From the NCBI RefSeq assembly GCF_017355185.1, contig NZ_JADILJ010000030.1, positions 1-42,790 of the forward strand: 42,790 nucleotides of DNA, given 5' to 3'. Positions 30,963-38,786 of this stretch are shown here, one piece after another (within the stretch, counting starts at the first letter, position 1; every line of letters starts with the position of its first letter). A model generated the notes under the pieces. That model worked only from the letters and a program-made list of their open reading frames with translations, searched no databases and was not told the DNA's origin. The position numbers were made by a program, and so were the translations under genes. Source of the DNA: Rathayibacter sp. SD072 (GTDB lineage Bacteria > Actinomycetota > Actinomycetes > Actinomycetales > Microbacteriaceae).

Positions 30963-32405
30963 TCAGCCCACGGAGCGGAGTGCCGCGGCGGGGCGCAGGC
31001 GCGCGGCCCGCCAGCCGCCGAGCGAGCCGGCGAGGACTCCGCCGAGGATCGACAGCCCGACGGCGAGGAGGAGCACCGGGACGGAGACCGGAAGCGAGAG
31101 CGCGACCTCGGTGGCGGTGGCGGTCGGGGCGGCTCCCGGCCCGAACCCTCCTCCGGGGCCCGTTGCGGCGCTCGCCGCGGAGGAGCCCGACAGGGTCGGC
31201 GCGACGGCGTTCACGATCGCGATGCCGGCCAGGCCCAGGGCGATGCCGACGGCGCCTCCGATCAGCCCCTGCACGACCGACTCTCCGGCCACCTGGCGCA
31301 CGAGGGCGCCGTTCGACCAGCCGATCGCCTTCAGGGTGCCGAACTCGCGGGTGCGGCGGGTGACTCCCGAGAGGGTGAAGAGCGAGGCGATCAGGAACGC
31401 GGCGGCCAGCACGAGCAGCGACAGCCAGGTGCCCAGGTTCGCGACGAGGTCGCCGGCGGTCGAGAGCGATCCCGAGACGGTCGAGGCGAGGTCGGCCTGC
31501 GTCGACACGGTGCTGTCGGGCAGCGCCGCCTCGAGCTCGGACTGGATCCTCGTGATGACGTCGGCGGACGCGGCCTGGACGTAGACGGACGAGATCAGGC
31601 CCGCCTCGCCCGAGAGCGTCTGCGCGACGTCGAGGGGCAGGTAGGTGTCGGAGGCGGTGCTCGCGTCGGGCGAGTCCGTCGTCACGATGCCGATCACGGA
31701 GAAGGCGGTGCCGCCGATCTCGAGGGTCGAGCCCACCGTCAGTGCGGCGGTCGTGGCGTAGGAGGAGTCGAGCACGACCACGTCCTGCCCCGCGTCCTCC
31801 GCGGTGAAGGTGCGCCCGTCGGTGAGGACCACATCGGCGAGGGGCCCGATCGCGCTGCCCGCCGGGTCGAGGCCGAGCACCGAGAACGAGTCGACGCCGA
31901 AGGAGGAGCCGCCCGCGCCGTCGGGGCCACCCGCGGGAGCCTCGCCTGCCGCGGCATCGCCCGGTGCCGCGGCGGCACTGCGGTCGGGCAGCTCGCCCGA
32001 GAACGTCGTGCTGGTGAGCGAGAGCACCCCGATGGCGGTCCGCACGCCCTCGACGTCGAGCGCCGTGGCGACGGCGGACGCGTCGAACGCCGTCGTGCCG
32101 CGGTCGACCTCGAGGCGCGACCGGCTGACGGAGGTCGTGCCGTCCTGGGTCGTGCCGTCGGCCTCGCCGAAGTCGAACCGCTGGCCGCCGTCGCCCGCGG
32201 CGGGCGCGGCGGCGGCCCGCGTCACGGTGATGTCGGTGCCCACTCCGTAGACGGAGTCGAGGACGGACGCCTGCGCGTTCCGCACCCCGGAGGAGAAGGA
32301 GGAGACGAGCAGGACGAGAGCGATGGCGAGGGCGGTGCCGGCGGCGACGACGATCGTCTGCCGTCGCCGGTTCAGGAGCTCTCGCCGGAGGTAGGTGGCG
32401 AACAT
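30963..32405 (-). CDS. FtsX/MacB-like ABC permease
   Basis: 480 residues. One N-terminal TM helix (RQTIVVAAGTALAIALVLLV), a ~270-residue extracytoplasmic domain (MacB periplasmic-core-like: DITVTRAAAA, VLTDGRTFTAED, VVLDSSYA, GTAFSVIGIV), then three TM helices in an FtsX domain (SLLVLAAAFLIASLFTLSGV, GVTRRTREFGTLKAIGWSNG, GALVRQVAGESVVQGLIGG). The TRRTREFGTLKAIGWS coupling motif is typical. Low-complexity Ala/Gly/Pro inserts occur in the external domain and between the last TMs. Partner of the ATPase downstream. Cargo may be a peptide or lipoprotein. Confidence 0.92.
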   Translation of the reverse strand: MFATYLRRELLNRRRQTIVVAAGTALAIALVLLVSSFSSGVRNAQASVLDSVYGVGTDITVTRAAAAPAAGDGGQRFDFGEADGTTQDGTTSVSRSRLEVDRGTTAFDASAVATALDVEGVRTAIGVLSLTSTTFSGELPDRSAAAAPGDAAAGEAPAGGPDGAGGSSFGVDSFSVLGLDPAGSAIGPLADVVLTDGRTFTAEDAGQDVVVLDSSYATTAALTVGSTLEIGGTAFSVIGIVTTDSPDASTASDTYLPLDVAQTLSGEAGLISSVYVQAASADVITRIQSELEAALPDSTVSTQADLASTVSGSLSTAGDLVANLGTWLSLLVLAAAFLIASLFTLSGVTRRTREFGTLKAIGWSNGALVRQVAGESVVQGLIGGAVGIALGLAGIAIVNAVAPTLSGSSAASAATGPGGGFGPGAAPTATATEVALSLPVSVPVLLLAVGLSILGGVLAGSLGGWRAARLRPAAALRSVG

Positions 32406-32865
32406 CGTGTCCTTCGAGTCGGGGGAGGGGCGCCCCGGGAGCGGGACGCGGGGCGGAGTGGTCCGCCCGGTTCCCCGACGGTAGGGACGCGGTTTCTGCG
32501 TGCCGTATCGAGCGGTTGTGGGTCGCCTATGAGGCACCGCCCGCGGACCGCCCCCCTCCGACACGGGGGCGCTGTTCCGCGCCATGTCGGCGAGCCGGAT
32601 CGAGGCGCCCCCGGTCGAGGGTGAAGGGCAGTGCGGCGCGGCGCAGGAGTCGAGCGCGGGGCGAGTGCCCCGGGATCACGCGGAACCTCTCGACCGAGAG
32701 GGCCAGACGGCTCCCAGGAGACCATCAGACGAGGACGAGTCGAGGAATCGTCGCCCCGGGCCGAGGCGTGGAGCGCGCCCCCGTCCTCTCCCTACCTTTC
32801 CCCTACGGACGTGGGGTGATCACCGCACTGCCGCCCTCCGACCTCCTTCCTCCGAAAGGGAACAC
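32406..32865. other. Divergent intergenic region, ABC permease / secreted protein
   Basis: 460 bp with no convincing gene. The sequence before 32866 is AT-richer and CT-rich (CCTACCTTTCCCCTACGG) and holds the RBS AAAGGG. Open frames across it are Arg/Pro-rich and lack homology. Confidence 0.45.
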
Positions 32866-33381
32866 GTGCCCGAGAACTCCATCTCCCGCCGCAGTCTCAC
32901 CAAGTCCGCCGCCTGGAGCGTCCCTGTCGTCGCCGTGGCGGTCGCCGCTCCGATGGCCGCCGCGTCGACCACCGTCGACATCGTCGTGAGCGGCTCCTGC
33001 GCCACCCTCTCGGTTGTCGGGACCGCGGGAACCGCTCCTCGATTCACCGCTTCCGCGGTCGGGGGCGGTGTGATTCCTGCGCAGACCCAGTTCACGCTCT
33101 CGAGCACCTCTCTCGCCAGCGTGAACGTTCAGGCCGCCGGGGCTTCCGTCGAGGTGCTGCCGAACGGAGACCGCGTGCTGACGGTCTTGGCCGACACGAC
33201 CTCCCTCACCGTCTCGCTGACGCCCGGCTCCGGTATCGACGTCGTCCTGCTCGCATCCTTCACGCTGAGCGTGCGCAGCATCCCGACCGGCTACGTCGAT
33301 TCGAACGCCGCCAACAACAGCGCGTCGCGCAATTTCTCGGGAACCAGCCTCTTCGGTACGTTCACCGGTCTCTGCGTCTAG
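32866..33381 (+). CDS. Secreted protein with Tat-like 'AAWSVP' signal
   Basis: 171 residues from GTG 32866 (AAAGGG 5 nt upstream). Signal ISRRSLTKSAAWSVPVVAVA, then MAAAS, closely like the 21994 protein. The mature ~135 residues are Ser/Thr/Val-rich beta strands (ATLSVVGTAGTAPRFTASA, QFTLSSTSLASVNVQ, TSLTVSLTPGSGIDVVLLAS) with NNSASRN near the end, resembling a DUF11/Ig-like surface domain, and only two Cys (GSCATL, GLCV), possibly disulfide-bonded. Exported, probably folded before export. Function unknown. Monocistronic, with a strong terminator. Confidence 0.75.
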   Translation: MPENSISRRSLTKSAAWSVPVVAVAVAAPMAAASTTVDIVVSGSCATLSVVGTAGTAPRFTASAVGGGVIPAQTQFTLSSTSLASVNVQAAGASVEVLPNGDRVLTVLADTTSLTVSLTPGSGIDVVLLASFTLSVRSIPTGYVDSNAANNSASRNFSGTSLFGTFTGLCV

Positions 33382-33394
33382 TCGATCGGCATCA

Positions 33395-33426
33395 GGAAGG
33401 GCGGAGGCGCAAGCCTCCGCCCTTCC
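33395..33426 (+). terminator. Strong hairpin terminator
   Basis: A perfect 14-bp stem (GGAAGGGCGGAGGC at 33395-33408, complement 33413-33426) with a GCAA tetraloop, 13 bp after the secreted-protein stop. Confidence 0.88.
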
Positions 33427-33465
33427 GTCGTTCCCGCGCCCTTCCCCCCGCGCCCGTCGCGGTCC

Positions 33466-33471
33466 TAGGCT
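33466..33471 (+). promoter_or_regulatory. -10 element TAGGCT for the APC permease
   Basis: TAGGCT lies 37 nt before ATG 33509, leaving a ~30-nt leader that contains the RBS GGAGG (33497-33501). Confidence 0.45.
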
Positions 33472-33508
33472 CGCGCTCATCCGGAACGAGCCGACGGAGG
33501 CGCCGATC

Positions 33509-34963
33509 ATGACTGCGACACGCGAGAAGACCACCGCCCCGCCCGAGCTGAAGCGGGTCCTCGGACCCAAGCTCCTGCTCCTGTTCGTGGTCGGCGACAT
33601 CCTCGGCACGGGCATCTACGCCCTCACCGGGCAGGTCGCGGCCGAGGTCGGCGGAGCGGCGTGGCTGCCGTTCCTCATCGCGTTCGTCGTCGCGACGCTC
33701 ACCGCCTGCTCCTACCTCGAGCTCGTGACGAAGTTCCCGCAGGCGGCCGGAGCCGCGCTCTACGCGCACAAGGCGTTCGGCATCCACTTCATCACCTTCC
33801 TCGTCTGCTTCACGGTGATGGCGAGCGGCATCACGTCGGCGTCCGCCGCGTCCGGAGCGTTCGCGAGCAACTTCGCCATCGGCTTCGGCCTGGGCGAGGG
33901 GGCCGGCGTCAAGATCACGATCGCGCTGGTCTTCATGGTGCTGATCGCGCTGGTGAACCTCCGCGGGGTCGCCGAGAGCGTGGGCCTGAACGTCGTGCTG
34001 ACCCTGATCGAGCTCTCGGGCCTGCTGCTCGTGATCTTCGTCTGCTTCTTCGCCGTCTTCGGCGGGCAGGCCGACTTCTCGCGGGTCGTCGCCTTCGAGA
34101 CGTCGGGCGACAAGTCGCTGCTGCTCGCGGTGAGCACGGCCACCTCGCTCGCCTTCTTCGCGATGGTCGGCTTCGAGGACTCGGTCAACATGGCGGAGGA
34201 GACCAAGGAGCCCAGCCGCATCTTCCCGAAGGTCATGCTCACCGGGCTCGGCATCACCGCCGTGGTCTACATCCTCGTCTCGACCCTCGCTGTCGCGATC
34301 GTGCCCGTCGGCGAGCTCGCCGGCAACGACACTCCGCTCGTCACGGTCGTCGAGACCGCTGCGCCCGACTTCCCGATCTCGACGCTGCTGCCGTTCATCT
34401 CGCTGTTCGCGGTGGCCAACAGCGCGCTGATCAACATGATGATGGCCAGCCGCCTGCTCTACGGCATGAGCAAGCAGGGCGTCCTCCCGCCGTTCCTGAA
34501 GAACGTGCTGCCGGGGCGCCGCACGCCGTGGGCGGCGATCCTCTTCACCACCGTCATCGCGCTGCTGCTCACCGCGTACGTGTCGCGCGACACGCAGAAC
34601 CCCATCGCGGTCCTGCTCGGCGGCACCACGTCGCTCCTGCTCCTCGCGGTCTTCGCGGTGGTCAACGTCTCGGTCCTCGTGCTGCGCAGGCAGCCCGTCG
34701 AGCACTCCCACTTCCGCACGCCCACCGCGCTACCCGTGATCGGAGCCCTCGCCTGCGTCTACCTGGTGCTGCCGATCACCTCGGGCCGCGACATCGCCCA
34801 GTACGAGATCGCGGCGGTGCTGCTCGTGATCGGCGTGCTGCTGTGGTTCGCGACCTTCATCGACCGGCGTGTGCGCGGCTACGCCCGCTCGGCGGCCGTC
34901 GAGGAGCCCGAGAAGGCCGGCGTCGCGGCATCGGACGCGCACGGCGAGGACATCGGCCGTTGA
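33509..34963 (+). CDS. APC-superfamily amino-acid permease
   Basis: 484 residues, ~12 TM helices. Helix 1 has the APC GDILGTGIYALTGQVA break (G-x-G-I) that binds the substrate backbone. Other marks: AFVVATLTACSYLELVTKFP, GFEDSVNMAEETKEPSRIFPK (helix 6 and following loop, highly conserved in the family) and MASRLLYGMSKQGVLP. Closest in style to YhdG/CAT-like cationic or APA-type permeases; the amino acid cannot be assigned. RBS GGAGG precedes ATG 33509. Stands alone; the two-component system follows 37 bp downstream. Confidence 0.93.
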   Translation: MTATREKTTAPPELKRVLGPKLLLLFVVGDILGTGIYALTGQVAAEVGGAAWLPFLIAFVVATLTACSYLELVTKFPQAAGAALYAHKAFGIHFITFLVCFTVMASGITSASAASGAFASNFAIGFGLGEGAGVKITIALVFMVLIALVNLRGVAESVGLNVVLTLIELSGLLLVIFVCFFAVFGGQADFSRVVAFETSGDKSLLLAVSTATSLAFFAMVGFEDSVNMAEETKEPSRIFPKVMLTGLGITAVVYILVSTLAVAIVPVGELAGNDTPLVTVVETAAPDFPISTLLPFISLFAVANSALINMMMASRLLYGMSKQGVLPPFLKNVLPGRRTPWAAILFTTVIALLLTAYVSRDTQNPIAVLLGGTTSLLLLAVFAVVNVSVLVLRRQPVEHSHFRTPTALPVIGALACVYLVLPITSGRDIAQYEIAAVLLVIGVLLWFATFIDRRVRGYARSAAVEEPEKAGVAASDAHGEDIGR

Positions 34964-34981
34964 TAGCGGGGTCATAGGGAA

Positions 34982-34999
34982 CCTCCCGATACTGGGAGG
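34982..34999 (+). promoter_or_regulatory. Hairpin/leaderless box at the response-regulator start
   Basis: CCTCCC-GATACT-GGGAGG lies 1 bp before ATG 35001. The stem would hide GGGAGG, which is anyway too close to the ATG to be an RBS. GATACT sits 7 nt before the ATG, so it could instead be a leaderless -10 inside an operator. Confidence 0.4.
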
Positions 35000-35000
35000 C

Positions 35001-35759
35001 ATGCCCAGCCCCGCTCCCTCGAAGCACCTCGCCCCCGCGCAGCGCACGCGCCTGAAGCGCGCTGACGGATCCCCGATCCGCGTCCTCGTCGTCGACGACG
35101 AGAGCACCCTCACCGACCTGCTGCAGATGGCTCTGCGCTACGAGGGCTGGGAGGTGCGCACCGCCGCCGAGGGCCGTTCGGCGATCACCCTGGCGCGCGA
35201 GTTCCGGCCCGATGTGATCGTCCTCGACGTGATGCTCCCCGACATCGACGGGCTGCAGGTGCTGCAGCGGGTGCGCGCCGACGGCAGCCAGACGCCCGTG
35301 CTCTTCCTCACCGCCAAGGACGCCCTCGACGACCGCATCGCGGGGCTGACCGCGGGCGGCGACGACTACGTGACCAAGCCCTTCTCCCTCGAGGAGCTCG
35401 TGGCCCGGATGCGCGGCCTCATCCGCCGCAGCACCCTGCTCGCGAACGACGCCGACGACCCCCGAGTCGTCGTCGGCGACCTCGAGCTCGACGAGGACAG
35501 CCACGAGGTGCGCCGCGGCGACACGTCCATCGAGCTGACCGCCACCGAGTTCGAGCTGCTGCGCTTCCTGATGCGCAACCCTCGCCGCGTGCTCAGCAAG
35601 GCGCAGATCCTCGACCGCGTCTGGTCGTACGACTTCGGCGGCAAGTCGAGCGTCGTCGAGATCTACATCTCCTACCTCCGCAAGAAGATCGACGCCGGGC
35701 GCGCGCCGATGATCCACACGGTGCGCGGCGCCGGCTACCTGCTGAAGCCCGCCGACTAG
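35001..35759 (+). CDS. OmpR/PhoB-family response regulator
   Basis: 252 residues. Receiver ~27-140: acidic pocket VDDE, phospho-acceptor Asp76 (VIVLDVMLPD), Thr/Ser switch LFLTAKD, Lys in YVTKPFS. Winged-helix effector ~155-250: TATEFELLRFLMRNPRRVLSK, ILDRVWSYDFGG, VEIYISYLRKKID, IHTVRGAGYLL. MprA/TcrA-like. ATG 35001 gives a 25-residue N-terminal extension (Pro/Ala/Lys-rich) not required by the fold. Its TAG overlaps the kinase GTG by 1 nt. Signal unknown. Confidence 0.95.
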   Translation: MPSPAPSKHLAPAQRTRLKRADGSPIRVLVVDDESTLTDLLQMALRYEGWEVRTAAEGRSAITLAREFRPDVIVLDVMLPDIDGLQVLQRVRADGSQTPVLFLTAKDALDDRIAGLTAGGDDYVTKPFSLEELVARMRGLIRRSTLLANDADDPRVVVGDLELDEDSHEVRRGDTSIELTATEFELLRFLMRNPRRVLSKAQILDRVWSYDFGGKSSVVEIYISYLRKKIDAGRAPMIHTVRGAGYLLKPAD

Positions 35760-37303
35760 TGGCCTCCCGCCCCGCCTTCGGCGACTTCGCGACCCGATCG
35801 GCGCTGCGGGGCTCCCGCCCCGGGCGATCCGGGCGGCGTGCGCCGTGGACGCTGCGGCGCCGGATGGTGCTCGCCGTCGTCCTGATGGTGGCGATCACCG
35901 CCGGAGTGGTCGGCGCGGTGAGTGTGCTGTCGCTGCGCGGAATCCTCTACGAGAGCACCGACACGCAGCTCTCCCAGTCGCTGAAGCGGCTGCAGGAGTT
36001 CGACGGCCCAGGCCGGTTCGCGGGCCCGTCGGCCATCGAGCGCGCGACCTCGTGCCCCGACGACTCGTTCGTCGGCCCGAGCCAGGACCTCAGCACGATC
36101 ACCGCGGTGCGCGGCGGTGACGGCTCGTTCGTCGGCGCCTACATCGACGGGGACGGCGACTGCCGCCAGTTCGCGGAGGAGCCGGACTCGGTCCTCGCTC
36201 AGGCGGTCGCGGCAGGCGGAGACGAGACGACGGTCGATCTCGGCGGCGCCCTCGGCGCGTACCGGACGCAGGCGGCCGTCGTGGACGGCTCCGTCGTCGT
36301 CGTGGGCGTGCCGCTGGGCGGGACGACGGAGGTCCTCGGCTCGCTGACGGCGGTGGTCGTCGTGATCACCCTGCTCGCGATGCTGCTGGTCGCCCTCCTC
36401 GCCACGGCGATCATCCGCGTCGCCCTCCGGCCGCTCGACCGCGTCGAGGCGACCGCGACCCGCGTCGCCGAGCTGCCGCTCGAGCGCGGTGCGGTGGAGC
36501 TGGTCGAGCGCGTCCCGGAGGAGGACGCCGACACCCGCACCGAGGTCGGCCGCGTGGGCGCCGCCTTCAACCGCATGCTCGATCACGTCACCGGAGCGCT
36601 CCAGGCGCGCGAGGCGAGCGAGAGCAAGGTGCGCCGGTTCGTCGCCGACGCGTCGCACGAGCTGCGCACGCCGCTGGCCGCGATCCGCGGCTACGCCGAG
36701 CTGCCCCGCCGCGGCGAGGCCGAGCTGTCCGAGGCCGCCGTCTACTCCCTCGACCGGATCGAGTCGGCCGCGACCCGGATGACCTCGCTCGTCGAGGACC
36801 TGCTGCTCCTCGCCCGGCTCGACGAGGGCCGCGACCTCGAGAAGGAGCCGGTGGACCTGACGATGCTGCTGATCGAGGCGGTCTCGGACGCCCACGTCGC
36901 CGGTCCCGACCACGAGTGGGACCTCGAGCTGCCGGAGGAGCCCGTCGAGATCCGCGGCGACGGCTTCCGCCTGCACCAAGTGCTCGCGAACCTGCTGCGC
37001 AATGCGACCGTGCACACCCCGCCCGGCACGCGTGTCGTGGCGGCGCTCGCCGAGGAGCGCGACGACCGGGGTCGGCCGATCGCGGTCGTGACGGTCACCG
37101 ACTCCGGGCCCGGCATCGCCCCCGAGCTCGTCCCCGTGCTGTTCGAGCGCTTCGCCCGCGGCGACTCCTCGCGCGCCCGCACGACCGGATCGACGGGGCT
37201 GGGTCTCGCGATCGTCGCCGCGGTCGTCGACGCGCACGGCGGACGCGTGCTCGTGGACTCCGAGCCCGGCCGCACCGCGTTCCGCGTGGAGCTGCCGGCC
37301 TAG
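35759..37303 (+). CDS. Sensor histidine kinase
   Basis: 514 residues from GTG 35759. TM1 ~36-56, extracytoplasmic sensor ~60-195 (two Cys: ATSCPDD, DGDCRQ), TM2 ~196-220, HAMP (RPLDRVEATATRVAELPLE), dimerisation helix with His300 (DASHELRTPLAAIRGY), catalytic domain with N-box HQVLANLLRNATVHT, G1 DSGPGI, F-box LFERFARGDSSR, G2 GSTGLGLAIV. Cognate regulator is the gene upstream. Similar kinases (TcrY/MprB group) respond to envelope stress or low-iron-like cues; the stimulus here is unknown. Its stop codon coincides with the start of a duplicated segment. Confidence 0.95.
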   Translation: MASRPAFGDFATRSALRGSRPGRSGRRAPWTLRRRMVLAVVLMVAITAGVVGAVSVLSLRGILYESTDTQLSQSLKRLQEFDGPGRFAGPSAIERATSCPDDSFVGPSQDLSTITAVRGGDGSFVGAYIDGDGDCRQFAEEPDSVLAQAVAAGGDETTVDLGGALGAYRTQAAVVDGSVVVVGVPLGGTTEVLGSLTAVVVVITLLAMLLVALLATAIIRVALRPLDRVEATATRVAELPLERGAVELVERVPEEDADTRTEVGRVGAAFNRMLDHVTGALQAREASESKVRRFVADASHELRTPLAAIRGYAELPRRGEAELSEAAVYSLDRIESAATRMTSLVEDLLLLARLDEGRDLEKEPVDLTMLLIEAVSDAHVAGPDHEWDLELPEEPVEIRGDGFRLHQVLANLLRNATVHTPPGTRVVAALAEERDDRGRPIAVVTVTDSGPGIAPELVPVLFERFARGDSSRARTTGSTGLGLAIVAAVVDAHGGRVLVDSEPGRTAFRVELPA

Positions 37304-37354
37304 ACCGACACCCGATGCGCCGGCGCGCGTCGTCGAGCGCGCGCACCATTTGCA
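37300..37354. repeat. Duplicated 3' end of the Gfo/Idh gene, copy A
   Basis: About 55 bp beginning at CTAG (TAG is the kinase stop) repeats, with one missing C and about five substitutions, the 3' end of the oxidoreductase gene at 37652-37706. CTAG is palindromic, so it reads as a stop on both strands. Copy A encodes the same HLQMVRALDDARRRIG-like C-terminus as the real gene but is orphaned. Confidence 0.8.
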
Positions 37355-37410
37355 GGTGATCCGACAGAGAAACGGCTTCCCGCCGCGGATTCTCGTCCGT
37401 CGCCGGCAGG

Positions 37411-37626
37411 ATCCCCTGCAGATGGTGCGCACCCCTGCCGAGGACGCACGCTCCACGGCATCCGCCCGTCTGCAGGGGCTCGTCCGATGTGCAGGGGATC
37501 GGAGCGTGCGCCGCGATCCCGCCGCAGGAGCAGGCCTCGATCAGGTCGCATCCCCTGCGGATCGTGCAAGTGCCTGCGAATCGTGCAGGCGCCTGCAGAT
37601 CGTGCAAGCGCCTGCCGATCGAGCAT
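37411..37626. repeat. Repeat-rich intergenic segment with 19-bp tandem array
   Basis: Three 19-bp units (37561-37579, 37580-37598, 37599-37617; consensus ATCGTGCAAGCGCCTGCNG) and a partial fourth are tandem. The 150 bp before carries dispersed copies of ATCCCCTGC or its complement GCAGGGGAT (37411, 37471, 37491, 37550). No gene is seen between the kinase stop (37303) and the oxidoreductase stop (37652). Confidence 0.8.
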
Positions 37627-37651
37627 CGCCCGGCGGTGGGACCCGAGCGCC

Positions 37652-38674
37652 CTAGACCGACACCCCGATGCGCCGGCGCGCGTCGTCGAGCGTGCGCACC
37701 ACCTGCACGACCTCGTCGAGCGGATGCAGCGGCGACTCCGTGCGCCCCTCGGCCAGGTAGGTCGCGAGGTGCACCGCCTCCCACGCCAGTCCCTCCCCGG
37801 CACGCAACGGCGACTCGTCGAGCCAGGTGCCGGAGTCGTCCCCGCGCGTGAGCGTCACCCCGCCCGGACGCCAGAACGCCGGGTGCACGTCGATCCGGCC
37901 CTCGCTGCCCGCGACGCTCGCGGCCTGCAGCGTGTCGGCCAGCACGGTCGAGGTGGCGAGCGACTGCACGCCGCCCGCGTGGCGGCCGACGATCGTGGCG
38001 GTCGCGTCGACTCCGGTGTCCGTCAGGCCGCCCGAGACGACCGTGCTCTGCGGAGTGCCGGCGATCATCGAGACGAACGAGGACGCGTACACGCCGACGT
38101 CGAGCAGCCCGCCGCCCGCGAGCGCGGGGTCGAAGATGCGGCTCGTCGGATCGAAGGGGAACGCCGCTCCGAAGTCGGCCGAGACCAGGGCGGGCGCTCC
38201 GACGGCGCCGTCCTCCATCAGGCGGCGCACCACGTCCATGTGCGGGAGGTAGCGCATCCACATGGCCTCCATCGCGAAGACCCCGGCGTCGCGCGCGGCG
38301 TGCACGATCATCTCGGCCTCGCCCGGAGTGGGTGCGAACGGCTTCTCCACCAGGATGTGCTTGCCCGCGGCGATCGCGAGCAGCGCCTGCCGCGCGTGCT
38401 CCGAGTGCGGGGACGCGATGTAGACGACGTCGACCTCGGGGTCGTTCACGACGGCCTCGTAGCCGGCGGACGCGCGGGCGATGCCGAAGCGGGTCGCGAA
38501 CTCCTGCGCGCGCCCGAGCGAGCGCGAGCCGACGGCGACGACCTCCTGGCGCGTGTGCGTGCGCAGCGCCTCCACGAAGCTGGTGGCGATGCCGCCCGGG
38601 GCCAGGATCCCCCACTTCAGAACGGGGGAGTCGAGGAGGGAGGGGAGCCGGGGTTCCGGGAGCGTCAGTGCCAT
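37652..38674 (-). CDS. Gfo/Idh/MocA-family oxidoreductase
   Basis: 340 residues. N-terminal Rossmann domain ~20-135 (KWGILAPGGIATSF, VVAVGSRSLGRAQEFA, VVYIASPHSEH) and the family Lys in Glu110-Lys111-Pro112 (ILVEKPFAPT). The C-terminal beta sheet holds GGGLLDVGVYASSF, GVDATATIV and SEGRIDVHPAFWRP. Closest in plan to dimeric dihydrodiol dehydrogenase/sugar oxidoreductases that use NAD(P) on a sugar or inositol. Monocistronic, with repeat arrays on both sides (37561 and 38703). A VEALRTH residue run replaces nothing essential. Confidence 0.92.
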   Translation of the reverse strand: MALTLPEPRLPSLLDSPVLKWGILAPGGIATSFVEALRTHTRQEVVAVGSRSLGRAQEFATRFGIARASAGYEAVVNDPEVDVVYIASPHSEHARQALLAIAAGKHILVEKPFAPTPGEAEMIVHAARDAGVFAMEAMWMRYLPHMDVVRRLMEDGAVGAPALVSADFGAAFPFDPTSRIFDPALAGGGLLDVGVYASSFVSMIAGTPQSTVVSGGLTDTGVDATATIVGRHAGGVQSLATSTVLADTLQAASVAGSEGRIDVHPAFWRPGGVTLTRGDDSGTWLDESPLRAGEGLAWEAVHLATYLAEGRTESPLHPLDEVVQVVRTLDDARRRIGVSV

Positions 38675-38702
38675 CCCTCCACGCTAGGGCCCGGGTGCGG
38701 CC

Positions 38703-38786
38703 GGGCGCGAGGGGGCAGCGGCCGCGCGCGAGAGGTCGGTGCCGGCGCGCGAGGGCTCGGTGCAGGAGTGCGAGGGGTCAGTGCCC
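38703..38786. repeat. Four 21-bp degenerate tandem repeats
   Basis: Units at 38703-38723, 38724-38744, 38745-38765 and 38766-38786 share the pattern GCGCGCGAGGGNTCGGTGC-G. The last unit includes the BCCT stop codon (38778-38780) and the final codons of that gene, so the array may have grown by slippage from its 3' end. Confidence 0.75.

Noticed and set aside
32584-33381. Longer start (265 residues) for the 32866 secreted protein
   Set aside because: The extra 94 residues are Arg/Pro-rich, and the RBS plus Tat-like signal clearly mark GTG 32866.
37500-37620. 19-bp tandem units considered as a CRISPR array
   Set aside because: Repeats are directly adjacent with no spacers and no cas genes nearby.
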